Origin: Sphingobacteriales bacterium | Lineage (GTDB): Bacteria; Bacteroidota; Bacteroidia; CAILMK01; JAAYUY01 | Direction of reading: 5' to 3' | NCBI GenBank assembly: GCA_012517435.1 | Contig: JAAYUY010000058.1 | Coordinates: 1 to 56,561, forward strand | DNA length: 56,561 nt | Shown: positions 33,223 through 41,804 of the stretch, piece by piece | Layout: each line of letters starts with the position of its first letter | How positions within the stretch are numbered: position 1 is the first letter of the stretch | The notes under the pieces: model-generated | What the model was told of the DNA's origin: nothing | Database searches by the model: none | The model's input: the letters and a program-made list of their open reading frames with translations, nothing else | Program-made: the position numbers and the translations under genes

Positions 33223-35181
33223 ATGATTTTCAGGCAAATTACTGTTTTTTTTGTGCTTTTTTTCACCCTTTTACTCCAGCTGTCAGCTGCCGATTATTCC
33301 GACCTGATCAAAACTGCCGGAGATGCCTCGAAATATCCTAATTCTCCTGTTTTAGTCATTTTTGACAGCACAAGGGTGGAAGTAATGGAATCAGGACTGA
33401 GCCATTTTCATTTGCATTTACTATACAAAGCATTGACTGAAAAAGGAGCTTTCGACCTGAGTATTCAAAAGTTTGGCTATGAGCCAATGAGCATGTTTAT
33501 GTCGGTAAAAAAGGTGAAGATTTACAGGAATGACGGACATATTGAAGAGCTTGCCAAAGACAGGATTTTCGATTATCCGGCACCAGCTTCCCTGATCCTT
33601 TGGGGTGCACGCGAGCAAATGATTGCCATAGGCAGACTGGAACCGGGAGAAGCCGTTGAAATTGAGATTTATAAAAAAGGTTACACTTATGCCCTACTTG
33701 AGGAAGATGAGGATAAATATATTCCTCCTATGCGCGGGCATTATTACGATATAGTTCCTTTCTGGAGCAGCTGGCAGACTCTTGAAAAGGTTTATCAAAC
33801 AATCCTTCCTTCGGCCAAACTGCTTCAATATTCATTTTACAATGGCGAAATTACTCCAGTTGTCAGGAATCTGGATGGAAAAATCTGCTATTCATTTTGC
33901 AAGAAAAACATTTCTCCTCTTGAAAGGGAACCCAATATGGTTGATCCTTTCGATGTGGCACCAAAACTCATTCTGACAACCGCTCCCGATTGGCCTTCAA
34001 AGTCGAGATGGTTTTACAAAGTGAATGAAGACTACGGGAGTTTTCAATGGACACCGGATATTAAAGCCAAAACTGACGAAATTTTGAAAGGAGCCAAAGA
34101 TGAGTTAGACTCTGTTTCAAGACTGACGCATTGGGTTGCCGACAATATCAGGTATTTCGGGCTTAACATGGGTTGCGGAGAAGGATATACCCTCCATAAA
34201 GCGGAAATGACCTTTGAAGACCGCTGCGGGGTTTGCAAAGATAAGGCTGGCATGCTCGTTACCATGCTTCGTGCAGCCGGATTTGAAGCTTATGCCGCCA
34301 TGACCATGGCAGGATCACGTATTGAAAATATTCCTGCCGACCATTTCAATCATTCCGTTACTGCGGTCAGGTTGTCAGACGGCCAGCTTCATATGCTCGA
34401 TCCTACCTGGGTACCTTTTGTCAGGGAGCTTTGGTCGAGCCGTGAACAACAACAAAACTATATTATCGGAACCCCAAAAGGCGAACAGCTGCAGGAAATT
34501 CCTGTTTCTCCGGCTAAAAACCATTATTTTAACCTGACAGTTGAATCAAAACTCCATGAAGACGGCAGTCTCAGCGGTAAACTTTTCCTGATTGCTGAAG
34601 GGCAAAGCGATGCCGCATTCCGCTCTTCTCTTACAAGGACTTTCCGCAACAATTGGGAAAGATTGATGGAAACAGAGTTATTATCAGTCTTTCCTCAGAT
34701 GACTATTGAAAAGATTTCATTTTCAGATGCTTATGATTATAGTGAGCCTTTCAGGCTGGAAGCTGTTTTCCACATTGGTAATTTTGCAAATGTTGTTGAT
34801 AACCAGTTCATTTTTACCCCATTTTCAGCAACTGCCATTTTTAAAAATTTTCATCCACACCTGAAAATTAATCTGCAGTCTGAAAAAAAGAAATATGGCT
34901 TTCGGGATGCCTGCTCAAAATGGATTGAAATTTATGAAACCATGGAGCTGCCTTTTTCTATGAACGCTGTTTTTATTCCTCAGGTAAAAGACATTGAGGG
35001 AACCCCTGCTTCATTCTTTTCATCCTTTCAGATTAAAGATAAGACACTGATCTTCAAGGAAAATGTTTCCTTAAATAAACGGGTATATGAAAAAGAAGAC
35101 TGGCCTGTATTCAGGCAGGTGGTAAACAATCAGGTCAGGCTTGCTGCTTCAAAAATTATTTTAAATAAAATAACTTTCTGA
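33223..35181 (+). CDS. Secreted DUF3857 / transglutaminase-like protein
   Basis: 652 residues with a signal peptide (ITVFFVLFFTLLLQLSAADY). An N-terminal DUF3857 beta domain (about 40-270) is followed by a transglutaminase-like cysteine domain (about 280-400). The Cys-His-Asp triad is visible: CGVCKDKAGMLVTMLRAAGF (Cys near 337), DHFNHSVTAVRL (His) and HMLDPTWVPF (Asp). The C-terminal region is beta-rich (DUF2569/DUF3858-like). Such proteins act in the periplasm or at the surface, and their substrates are mostly unknown. It is followed after 2 bp by a second DUF3857 gene and then ftsY. Confidence 0.88.
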   Translation: MIFRQITVFFVLFFTLLLQLSAADYSDLIKTAGDASKYPNSPVLVIFDSTRVEVMESGLSHFHLHLLYKALTEKGAFDLSIQKFGYEPMSMFMSVKKVKIYRNDGHIEELAKDRIFDYPAPASLILWGAREQMIAIGRLEPGEAVEIEIYKKGYTYALLEEDEDKYIPPMRGHYYDIVPFWSSWQTLEKVYQTILPSAKLLQYSFYNGEITPVVRNLDGKICYSFCKKNISPLEREPNMVDPFDVAPKLILTTAPDWPSKSRWFYKVNEDYGSFQWTPDIKAKTDEILKGAKDELDSVSRLTHWVADNIRYFGLNMGCGEGYTLHKAEMTFEDRCGVCKDKAGMLVTMLRAAGFEAYAAMTMAGSRIENIPADHFNHSVTAVRLSDGQLHMLDPTWVPFVRELWSSREQQQNYIIGTPKGEQLQEIPVSPAKNHYFNLTVESKLHEDGSLSGKLFLIAEGQSDAAFRSSLTRTFRNNWERLMETELLSVFPQMTIEKISFSDAYDYSEPFRLEAVFHIGNFANVVDNQFIFTPFSATAIFKNFHPHLKINLQSEKKKYGFRDACSKWIEIYETMELPFSMNAVFIPQVKDIEGTPASFFSSFQIKDKTLIFKENVSLNKRVYEKEDWPVFRQVVNNQVRLAASKIILNKITF

Positions 35182-35183
35182 TA

Positions 35184-36863
35184 ATGAAAAAGTTAATCAT
35201 AATCTTGTTGACAGTTGCCTCTTTCAGGCTGTTTGCCGGAAATGAAGATGCTGTTTATCTAAAGATGGAAAAAACATTTATTCTTCATCAGGATGGTACC
35301 ATTGAACAACGTTATAGTCATGACCTGAAAATCTTATCATATTATGCTATTCACCGGAAGTACGGGGAAACAGTTATCAATTACAATCCTCGTTATCAGG
35401 AAATAAAAATTCACGAAGTATTTACGCGGCTTGAAAACGGAAAAATTGTCAGATTGCCTGCAAATGCTATTAATGAAGTGTTGCCTGCTGAAGCTGCCGA
35501 TGCCCCTGCTTACAATTTTCTCAGGAGGTTAGTCATTACTCATACAGGGATTGAACCCAATTGTATTATTCATGTGGATTATTCACTGATTACAAAAAAT
35601 GGCTTTTTCCCTTGCCTGATGGGCAATGAACGCATTCAGCAAAGTTCACCGGTTGGCGAGTTGAATATCAAAGTTATTGTCCCTGAGCAGACTGACTTGA
35701 AATATGATTTACTAAATATTCAGGCTCAGCCGGAAATAGTTTCTGAAAAAGGAACGCGGCAATATGAATGGAAGTTTTCTCAACTGAAAGCAATTTCGGA
35801 AGAGTTTTGGCAACCGGCACCTCAGGTTTTTGAACCCTATCTGATATTCACCACCAAAGATTTGAAAGTGGTTTACAATGAGTTTTTAAATCAACCGGCC
35901 ATGAGTTTTTATCTTTCTGAAAAAGCACGCCAGTGGGTTGAAAAGACAAAATCTGCTTCAAAAGACAATCTGGATTTTATTTCCAAAGTTCATCAATACA
36001 TTACTGATTATATCCGGACTTACCCATTGCCGCTAAACCTGACAGGTTATAAAATTCAGACTCCGGATGAGGTTTTTCAGAATTGCGGAGGGACCAGAAT
36101 AGAAAAGCTTACCCTGATGAATGCCATTTTACAGAGTGTTGGAATTAAACCTGTTCTGAAGTTGATCGCCCCGGGAATTACAAAATCAATATCTTCATTG
36201 AATATTGATGCTTTTTCCGACTGTATGATTGAGATAATGCTCAGAGGAGAAGAGAGCAGGGATTTGACTTATTATGCTGATCAGAAAGATGAATTATCTG
36301 TTAATCAAAATTATTGGAGAGTAGTTTACGCCACCTATCTTCCTCTTTATTCAGGAATGTCAACTTACGATCCGACAAGCTGCTCCGATTGTATATCGAT
36401 TGATTTTCAAAGTGTTAATTATGTAAAAATGGATGAAAAGGGTTACATTTTTTCGGTGACCTCTCCTGAAAATAAAAAACTGGCAGTTGTACAGGATACG
36501 GTTTTCAAAATCATTCGCATTCCATGGTCGGAATCGGGTATGGAAATGTGGCACCTTCCTGCTTTTGTCAGCAAAAGGGAAACACCAGTCTTTTTACCGG
36601 CAATCAGATCCGACAATCGTAAAATAGTCATGGAATATCCTTCAAAATTACGTTTTATAGGGAATAATACCCATTTTTTCATTGAAAATGAGGCAGGTAG
36701 TTTTTTCTTTGACATCAGCAAAAAAGGGAAAAAACTTATTATTCAGAGAAAAATCCAGTTTAACAAACAGATAATTGAACCAGACAGTTATCAGAAATTA
36801 AAAGAGCTGATTGCATTTTGGCAATCTGAAAAATTCAATACACTTTATTTTACAGGTAAATAA
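35184..36863 (+). CDS. Secreted DUF3857 protein with degenerate transglutaminase domain
   Basis: 559 residues with a signal peptide (KLIIILLTVASFRLFA). The DUF3857 domain, about 25-240, is recognisable (MEKTFILHQDGTIEQRYSHD, FTRLENGKIVRLPANAINEV). The transglutaminase-like domain keeps a cysteine in FQNCGGTRIEKLTLMNAILQ, but no His and Asp are seen at the expected places (the matching region reads NIDAFSDCMIEIMLRGEE). It is probably a non-catalytic partner of the 33223 protein. It is 2 bp downstream of that gene, and ftsY starts 7 bp after its stop. The function is unknown. Confidence 0.83.
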   Translation: MKKLIIILLTVASFRLFAGNEDAVYLKMEKTFILHQDGTIEQRYSHDLKILSYYAIHRKYGETVINYNPRYQEIKIHEVFTRLENGKIVRLPANAINEVLPAEAADAPAYNFLRRLVITHTGIEPNCIIHVDYSLITKNGFFPCLMGNERIQQSSPVGELNIKVIVPEQTDLKYDLLNIQAQPEIVSEKGTRQYEWKFSQLKAISEEFWQPAPQVFEPYLIFTTKDLKVVYNEFLNQPAMSFYLSEKARQWVEKTKSASKDNLDFISKVHQYITDYIRTYPLPLNLTGYKIQTPDEVFQNCGGTRIEKLTLMNAILQSVGIKPVLKLIAPGITKSISSLNIDAFSDCMIEIMLRGEESRDLTYYADQKDELSVNQNYWRVVYATYLPLYSGMSTYDPTSCSDCISIDFQSVNYVKMDEKGYIFSVTSPENKKLAVVQDTVFKIIRIPWSESGMEMWHLPAFVSKRETPVFLPAIRSDNRKIVMEYPSKLRFIGNNTHFFIENEAGSFFFDISKKGKKLIIQRKIQFNKQIIEPDSYQKLKELIAFWQSEKFNTLYFTGK

Positions 36864-36870
36864 TAACAAA

Positions 36871-37842
36871 ATGGGAATTTTCGGTATTTTCAGAAATAAG
36901 GAAAAAGAAATTGAACAGGAACAAAAACTTGAAGCAAGCCTTGAAAAGACAAAAACTTCGTTTTTCAGTAAAATAACAAAAGCTCTTGTCGGGAAGTCAA
37001 CTGTTGATGACAGTTTTCTTGACGAGCTTGAAGAAATATTGTTATCCTCAGATGTGGGTATCGAAACAACCGTAAAAATCATTGACAGGCTGGAAAAACG
37101 GGTGAGCAGGGAAAAGTATTTCAACACCGATGAGGTAATAGGTATTCTTAAGGAAGAGATCATCAAAATGCTTTCAGAGCATGAGGGTACAATGGATGTG
37201 AGCTTTGATTTTCCTGAAAATATTAAACCTTACATCATCATGGTAGTTGGTGTAAATGGGGTAGGGAAGACAACAACCATCGGAAAACTTGCATATCAGT
37301 TCAGACTGATGGAAAAAGAAGTTTTTGTTGGTGCAGGCGATACATTCCGTGCCGCAGCAGTTGACCAGTTGAAAATCTGGGGTGAACGTGCCGGAGTCCA
37401 GGTTATCAGCAGGGGAATGGGCAGCGATCCGGCTTCTGTTGCGTATGATACTGTTAAGTCGGCTGTTACAAAAAATGCAGATGTAGTTATTCTGGATACA
37501 GCTGGCAGGCTTCATAATAAAATTAATCTGATGGCTGAACTTGAAAAAGTGGACAGGGTCATTAAGAAAGTAGTGCCTGATGCACCACACGAAACAGTGC
37601 TCATTCTGGATGCCTCCACCGGCCAGAATGCTATTGAACAGGCAAGACAATTTATCAAAGCAACAAAAGTCAATACTTTGGCTATTACAAAACTGGATGG
37701 CACGGCAAAAGGCGGAGTGATTCTGGGAATTGTCGATCAGTTTAAAATCCCTGTAAAATATATTGGTGTAGGTGAAAAAATTGAAGACCTGCAACTCTTT
37801 GATAAGCGAAAATTCGTGGAATCGCTTTTTAAGACCTCATAA
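36871..37842 (+). CDS. ftsY: Signal recognition particle receptor FtsY
   Basis: 323 residues from the ATG at 36871 (MGIFGIFRNKEKEIEQEQ). The N-terminal charged helix and the SRP54 helical-bundle N domain precede the NG GTPase: G1 GVNGVGKTTTIGKLAYQF near 128, DTFRAAAVDQLKIWGERAGV, DTAGRLHNKINLMAELEKVD (G3), TKLDGTAKGGVILGI (G4) and IGVGEKIEDLQLF. It docks ribosome-SRP complexes at the inner membrane. The acidic A domain is short, as in many Bacteroidota. An upstream extension of the frame overlaps the previous gene and is rejected. 16 bp separate it from rimO. Confidence 0.97.
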   Translation: MGIFGIFRNKEKEIEQEQKLEASLEKTKTSFFSKITKALVGKSTVDDSFLDELEEILLSSDVGIETTVKIIDRLEKRVSREKYFNTDEVIGILKEEIIKMLSEHEGTMDVSFDFPENIKPYIIMVVGVNGVGKTTTIGKLAYQFRLMEKEVFVGAGDTFRAAAVDQLKIWGERAGVQVISRGMGSDPASVAYDTVKSAVTKNADVVILDTAGRLHNKINLMAELEKVDRVIKKVVPDAPHETVLILDASTGQNAIEQARQFIKATKVNTLAITKLDGTAKGGVILGIVDQFKIPVKYIGVGEKIEDLQLFDKRKFVESLFKTS

Positions 37843-37858
37843 TTTGTAATCATTTCAG

Positions 37859-39154
37859 ATGAAGAGAATTAATGTTTTTACGTTTGGATGTGCTAAAAAT
37901 CTCTATGATTCTGAGGTTTTAATGGGGAAACTCAGTCAGATTGGCTATGAGGTGGTTCATGAAAAGGAGCTTGAGGAAGAGGATATAGTCATTGTCAATA
38001 CCTGTGGTTTTATCAATGATGCCAAACAGGAATCTGTCAATGCCATATTTGAATTTATTGAAAAAAGAAACAGGGGACTGATAAAAGATATTTTTGTATT
38101 TGGCTGTCTTTCAGAAAGATATAAAGTCGAGTTACAGAAAGAAATACCTGAAATAAAAAATTTTTTCGGGGTTTTCAGTTTTGATGAAATTATTAAAGCC
38201 ATTGAACCCGGCTTGCTGGTGCCAAAAGGATATTCGAGAAAACTATCAACACCGGGACATTATGCATATCTGAAAATTTCGGATGGATGCGATCAGAAAT
38301 GCTCGTTTTGTGCCATACCGCTTATTAAAGGAAAACACAAATCGACTCCCATTGATACCTTGATCGAAGAAGCTAACTGGCTTGCACAGAAAGGAGTCAA
38401 AGAACTGATATTGGTTTCGCAGGACAGCTCTGCCTACGGACTCGACCTTTACGGTCAGCGAAAGCTCGTAGAATTAGTATCACAGCTTGCAGAAATAAAT
38501 GAATTTGAATGGATTAGATTACATTACCTGTATCCTTCAGGACTTCCGCTCAGACTGATAGATTTGATGGCTGCTAATGAAAGAATCTGCCAATATGTTG
38601 ACCTGCCTGTTCAACATATTTCTGATAATGTGCTCAGGGCAATGAAAAGAGGGTTTACTTCTGTTAAAACCTACAGGCTGCTCGAAGAAATAAAAAAACG
38701 TGCACCTCAGGCTGCGCTCCGTACGACATTGCTTGTCGGACATCCGGGAGAAAGCGATGATGATTTTGAAGAGTTGTGTGATTTTGTGAAAGAGGTAGAA
38801 TTCGACAGACTCGGTGTTTTCGAATATTCAGATGAAGAAGGCACTGCAGCCTACCGGCTTAAAAATAAAATCGACAGGTATCAGAAACAGGAAAGGGCTT
38901 CCGTCATCATGGCTATCCAGCAGTCTGTTTCGCTTAAAAAGAATGAATCTTTTGTCGGGAAAAACATTAAAGTATTGATTGACAGGCTTGAAAACAATCA
39001 TTACATCGGAAGAACTGAATTTGATTCCCCTGAAATTGACCATGAAGTCTTGGTCAAAAGCCGTAAAAAACTCTTGACGGGAGAATTTTATCAGGTCAGA
39101 ATTACAGGATTTTCTTATCATGATTTAATGGCTAAATATCCTGCAAATGATTGA
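37859..39154 (+). CDS. rimO: Ribosomal protein S12 methylthiotransferase RimO
   Basis: 431 residues: radical-SAM methylthiotransferase that modifies the conserved Asp of ribosomal protein S12. The UPF0004 N-terminal domain has three cysteines for the auxiliary cluster (FTFGCAKNLYDSEVLMGKL, VNTCGFINDAK, FGCLSERY). The radical-SAM motif CxxxCxxC is in SDGCDQKCSFCAIPLIKGKH near residues 143-150. A C-terminal TRAM domain follows (about 365-430). The protein is of normal length. Its stop overlaps the tilS start by 8 bp. Confidence 0.97.
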   Translation: MKRINVFTFGCAKNLYDSEVLMGKLSQIGYEVVHEKELEEEDIVIVNTCGFINDAKQESVNAIFEFIEKRNRGLIKDIFVFGCLSERYKVELQKEIPEIKNFFGVFSFDEIIKAIEPGLLVPKGYSRKLSTPGHYAYLKISDGCDQKCSFCAIPLIKGKHKSTPIDTLIEEANWLAQKGVKELILVSQDSSAYGLDLYGQRKLVELVSQLAEINEFEWIRLHYLYPSGLPLRLIDLMAANERICQYVDLPVQHISDNVLRAMKRGFTSVKTYRLLEEIKKRAPQAALRTTLLVGHPGESDDDFEELCDFVKEVEFDRLGVFEYSDEEGTAAYRLKNKIDRYQKQERASVIMAIQQSVSLKKNESFVGKNIKVLIDRLENNHYIGRTEFDSPEIDHEVLVKSRKKLLTGEFYQVRITGFSYHDLMAKYPAND

Positions 39155-40505
39155 TAATCAGTCGGATATATTTGAAAATCGATTTCTCGGGTTTATTGAA
39201 GCAAACCATTTGTGTCAAAAATCTGATAATTTGCTATTAGGTGTCAGCGGTGGGGTGGATTCGATGGTGATGATGCATTTGTTTCAAAAATATGGCTTCA
39301 GGATAAATGTCGGCCATGTCAATTTTTTGTTGCGCGGTGAAGAATCCGACAAGGAAGAACTTTTTGTAAAAGAATATTGTAACAAACACAAAATCAATTT
39401 TTTTTCAGTAAAATTTGAAACAGCTGCCTTTGCCGGGAAGCATCATCTTTCCATCGAAATGGCAGCAAGAAAGCTTAGATATGATTGGTTTTCGGAGATT
39501 TGTAAAAAAAATAGTTTTGATAAAATTGCCGTTGCCCACAATAAAAATGACCATGTCGAAACAGTTTTGCTAAACCTTTGCAGGGGGACTTCTTTAAAGG
39601 GTCTCAGAGGAATCTTGCCTTCCGTTAATAAAATCATACGCCCCATGTTATCTTTCTCAAGAAGTGAAATTGAAGCCTATGCACAGAAGGAAAATATTCT
39701 GTATTCAGTTGATTCTTCAAATAAAAATATCAGTTTTCACCGCAACAGAATTCGCCTGAAGATTATTCCTGAACTTGAAAAAATTAATCCTTCACTGACC
39801 GAAACGGTTTATCGGAATTCGCTGATATTGTCTAAAATAAACCATTTTCTGGAAGAAAAAATGGGAGAGGCCTCAGAAAAAATTGTTTCCTCCAGGGATC
39901 AGACAATCAGAATAGATTTGATTGAATTAAACAAAACCGGCCATTCCGAAATTTTGCTTTATAAAATCCTTGAAGCTTATGAGCTGAATTTCAGTCAGTT
40001 TGAGCAAATTATCAAGCTGACCTCCGCACAAACAGGTAAACAAGTCTGTTTTAACAATTTCCTTTTTTGCAAAGACAGAAATTCTCTGACAGTAAGTCCG
40101 TACGTTCCTGATAATGAAGAGATTAATGAAATATATTTTAATTTCACACAACAATCTGAAGATTTTGGCAATCTGAGAATTGAATTGCTTGATTTTCACC
40201 CCGGAGAAGATTTGAAAAACAGCAAGGTGGCTTATGTAGATGCCGATAAAGTTGTATTTCCATTAATCCTCCGCAACTGGGCTTCTTCTGACCGTTTTAT
40301 TCCTTATGGAATGAATGTTGAAAAGAAAGTCAGTGATTTTCTGACAGATATAAAAATTCCGGTACATGAGCGGAAAAAGATAAAAGTTTTAATTTCCGGT
40401 AAAAATATCATCTGGATTGCAGGGATTCGGATTGCTGATCCCGTTAAAATTTCTGAAGAAACGAAAAAAATTTTAAAGATAAGCCTCAAAAACAATAACT
40501 TATGA
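39147..40505 (+). CDS. tilS: tRNA(Ile)-lysidine synthase
   Basis: 452 residues. An N-type ATP pyrophosphatase that converts C34 of tRNA-Ile(CAU) to lysidine; normally essential. The PP-loop LLGVSGGVDSMVMMHLF is near residue 32, followed by NVGHVNFLLRGEESDKEELF, AHNKNDHVETVLLNLCRGTS then LKGLRGI, and NRIRLKIIPELEKINPS. The C-terminal substrate-binding domain ends with KVSDFLTDIKIPVHERKKIK and ISGKNIIWIAGIRIADPVKI, typical of TilS. It overlaps rimO by 8 bp and the C1 peptidase gene by 4 bp. Confidence 0.96.
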   Translation: MIDNQSDIFENRFLGFIEANHLCQKSDNLLLGVSGGVDSMVMMHLFQKYGFRINVGHVNFLLRGEESDKEELFVKEYCNKHKINFFSVKFETAAFAGKHHLSIEMAARKLRYDWFSEICKKNSFDKIAVAHNKNDHVETVLLNLCRGTSLKGLRGILPSVNKIIRPMLSFSRSEIEAYAQKENILYSVDSSNKNISFHRNRIRLKIIPELEKINPSLTETVYRNSLILSKINHFLEEKMGEASEKIVSSRDQTIRIDLIELNKTGHSEILLYKILEAYELNFSQFEQIIKLTSAQTGKQVCFNNFLFCKDRNSLTVSPYVPDNEEINEIYFNFTQQSEDFGNLRIELLDFHPGEDLKNSKVAYVDADKVVFPLILRNWASSDRFIPYGMNVEKKVSDFLTDIKIPVHERKKIKVLISGKNIIWIAGIRIADPVKISEETKKILKISLKNNNL

Positions 40506-41587
40506 AAAACAATTTAGTCTTATTGCTTGTGTTGTTACTGCCTTTTTACGGCTCAGCACAAAACCTGTTTAACGGAGAGCCTGTTTTTCAAACAGATATT
40601 GAAGTGAAGTCCACAAGTGTGAAAGATCAGGCAAATTCCGGTACCTGCTGGGCTTTTGCAACAATCTCATTCATTGAATCAGAACTTCTTAGGATGGGAA
40701 AAGGTGAATATGACCTATCTGAAATGTATATTGTCAGGAATACTTACCCGGTAAAATGTGAAAATTATCTTCGCTTACACAAGACTGCCAACCTTGGCAG
40801 AGGAGGACAGGCTCATGATGTTTTGAATGCCATTAAAAGAGATGGATTAGTTCCGGAAGAAGTTTTTAAAGGAATACAGTATCCGTCTGCAGGACATAAT
40901 CATGAGGAACTGGATGCGGTTTTGAAAGCTGTCAGTGATGTTCTTTTTTCTCAGAAGAAAAATGATGCTACTTTAGGTATTAATCTGATAAACAATATAT
41001 TGGATCTTTACCTGGGGAAGAAACCGGAGACTTTTATGTTTAAAAACAAAGCATATTCACCAAAATCATTTTGGGAATCGTTCGGAATAGATGTAAACGA
41101 TTATGTAGAATTCACCTCCTATTCCTGCTATCCGTTTAATTCTTTTATCGATCTTCAGATTCCTGATAACTGGTCACACGATAAATACTATAATATTCCG
41201 ATCGATGACCTGATGGCTGTCATTGATTTAGCCCTGCAGAAAGGGTATTCTGTCTGTTGGGATGGTGATGTTTCAGGAAGTGATTTTTCATCAAAAAAGG
41301 GAATTGCCACTTTAGATATTTCAGTTTATCCGAAAGTTACTCAGGAAAACAGGCAGGCTTCTTTTGATCATCTTTCAACTACTGATGACCATTTGATGCA
41401 TATTGTAGGCATTGCTCACGATCAATATGGTAATAAATATTACAAAGTGAAAAATTCGTGGGGAACAGATAATAAATACAATGGATTCTGGTATTTAAGC
41501 GAGTTTTATGTCAGATTAAATACTGTTGCTGTGATGGTCAATAAAAATGCTTTGCCTGAGAAAATAAATAAAATAATTGATAAATGA
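40502..41587 (+). CDS. C1 family cysteine peptidase (bleomycin hydrolase/PepC-like), exported
   Basis: 361 residues with a signal peptide (LVLLLVLLLPFYGSA, then Gln-Asn). The papain-like catalytic site is complete: SVKDQANSGTCWAFATISFI (Cys near 49), DDHLMHIVGIAHDQYGNKYY (His) and KVKNSWGTDNKYNGFWYLSE (Asn). It is most similar in layout to Bacteroidota secreted aminopeptidase C-type proteins, with a long insert between Cys and His. It would cleave peptides in the periplasm or outside. Its ATG overlaps the tilS stop by 4 bp; this is the end of the cluster that began at 33223. Confidence 0.92.
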   Translation: MKNNLVLLLVLLLPFYGSAQNLFNGEPVFQTDIEVKSTSVKDQANSGTCWAFATISFIESELLRMGKGEYDLSEMYIVRNTYPVKCENYLRLHKTANLGRGGQAHDVLNAIKRDGLVPEEVFKGIQYPSAGHNHEELDAVLKAVSDVLFSQKKNDATLGINLINNILDLYLGKKPETFMFKNKAYSPKSFWESFGIDVNDYVEFTSYSCYPFNSFIDLQIPDNWSHDKYYNIPIDDLMAVIDLALQKGYSVCWDGDVSGSDFSSKKGIATLDISVYPKVTQENRQASFDHLSTTDDHLMHIVGIAHDQYGNKYYKVKNSWGTDNKYNGFWYLSEFYVRLNTVAVMVNKNALPEKINKIIDK

Positions 41588-41641
41588 TTTTGAATTTGCA
41601 ATCCCTTGATTGCTGAGATTTCGTAAGAACGGGTTTGTTCT

Positions 41642-41674
41642 CAAAACTCATCAGAGTTTTGTTTCTTCATTTTT
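41642..41674 (+). terminator. Possible terminator of the ftsY-rimO-tilS cluster
   Basis: CAAAACTC - ATCA - GAGTTTTG forms a perfect 8-bp stem with a 4-base loop, followed by the T-rich TTTCTTCATTTTT. It is AT-rich, so only moderately stable. Confidence 0.5.
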
Positions 41675-41804
41675 AAAATTAATTCCCAATTTGAATTTTG
41701 CTGTTTCAATTTAGTTTTCTTAATATGTTGAAAATCAATCACTTTTCTTATGGCATATTTATTAATTAATGTATAGTCCATTTATCATCATTTAACATTG
41801 TACT

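Noticed and set aside
37174-37794. 206-codon open frame on the minus strand
   Set aside because: Antisense shadow of the ftsY GTPase domain.
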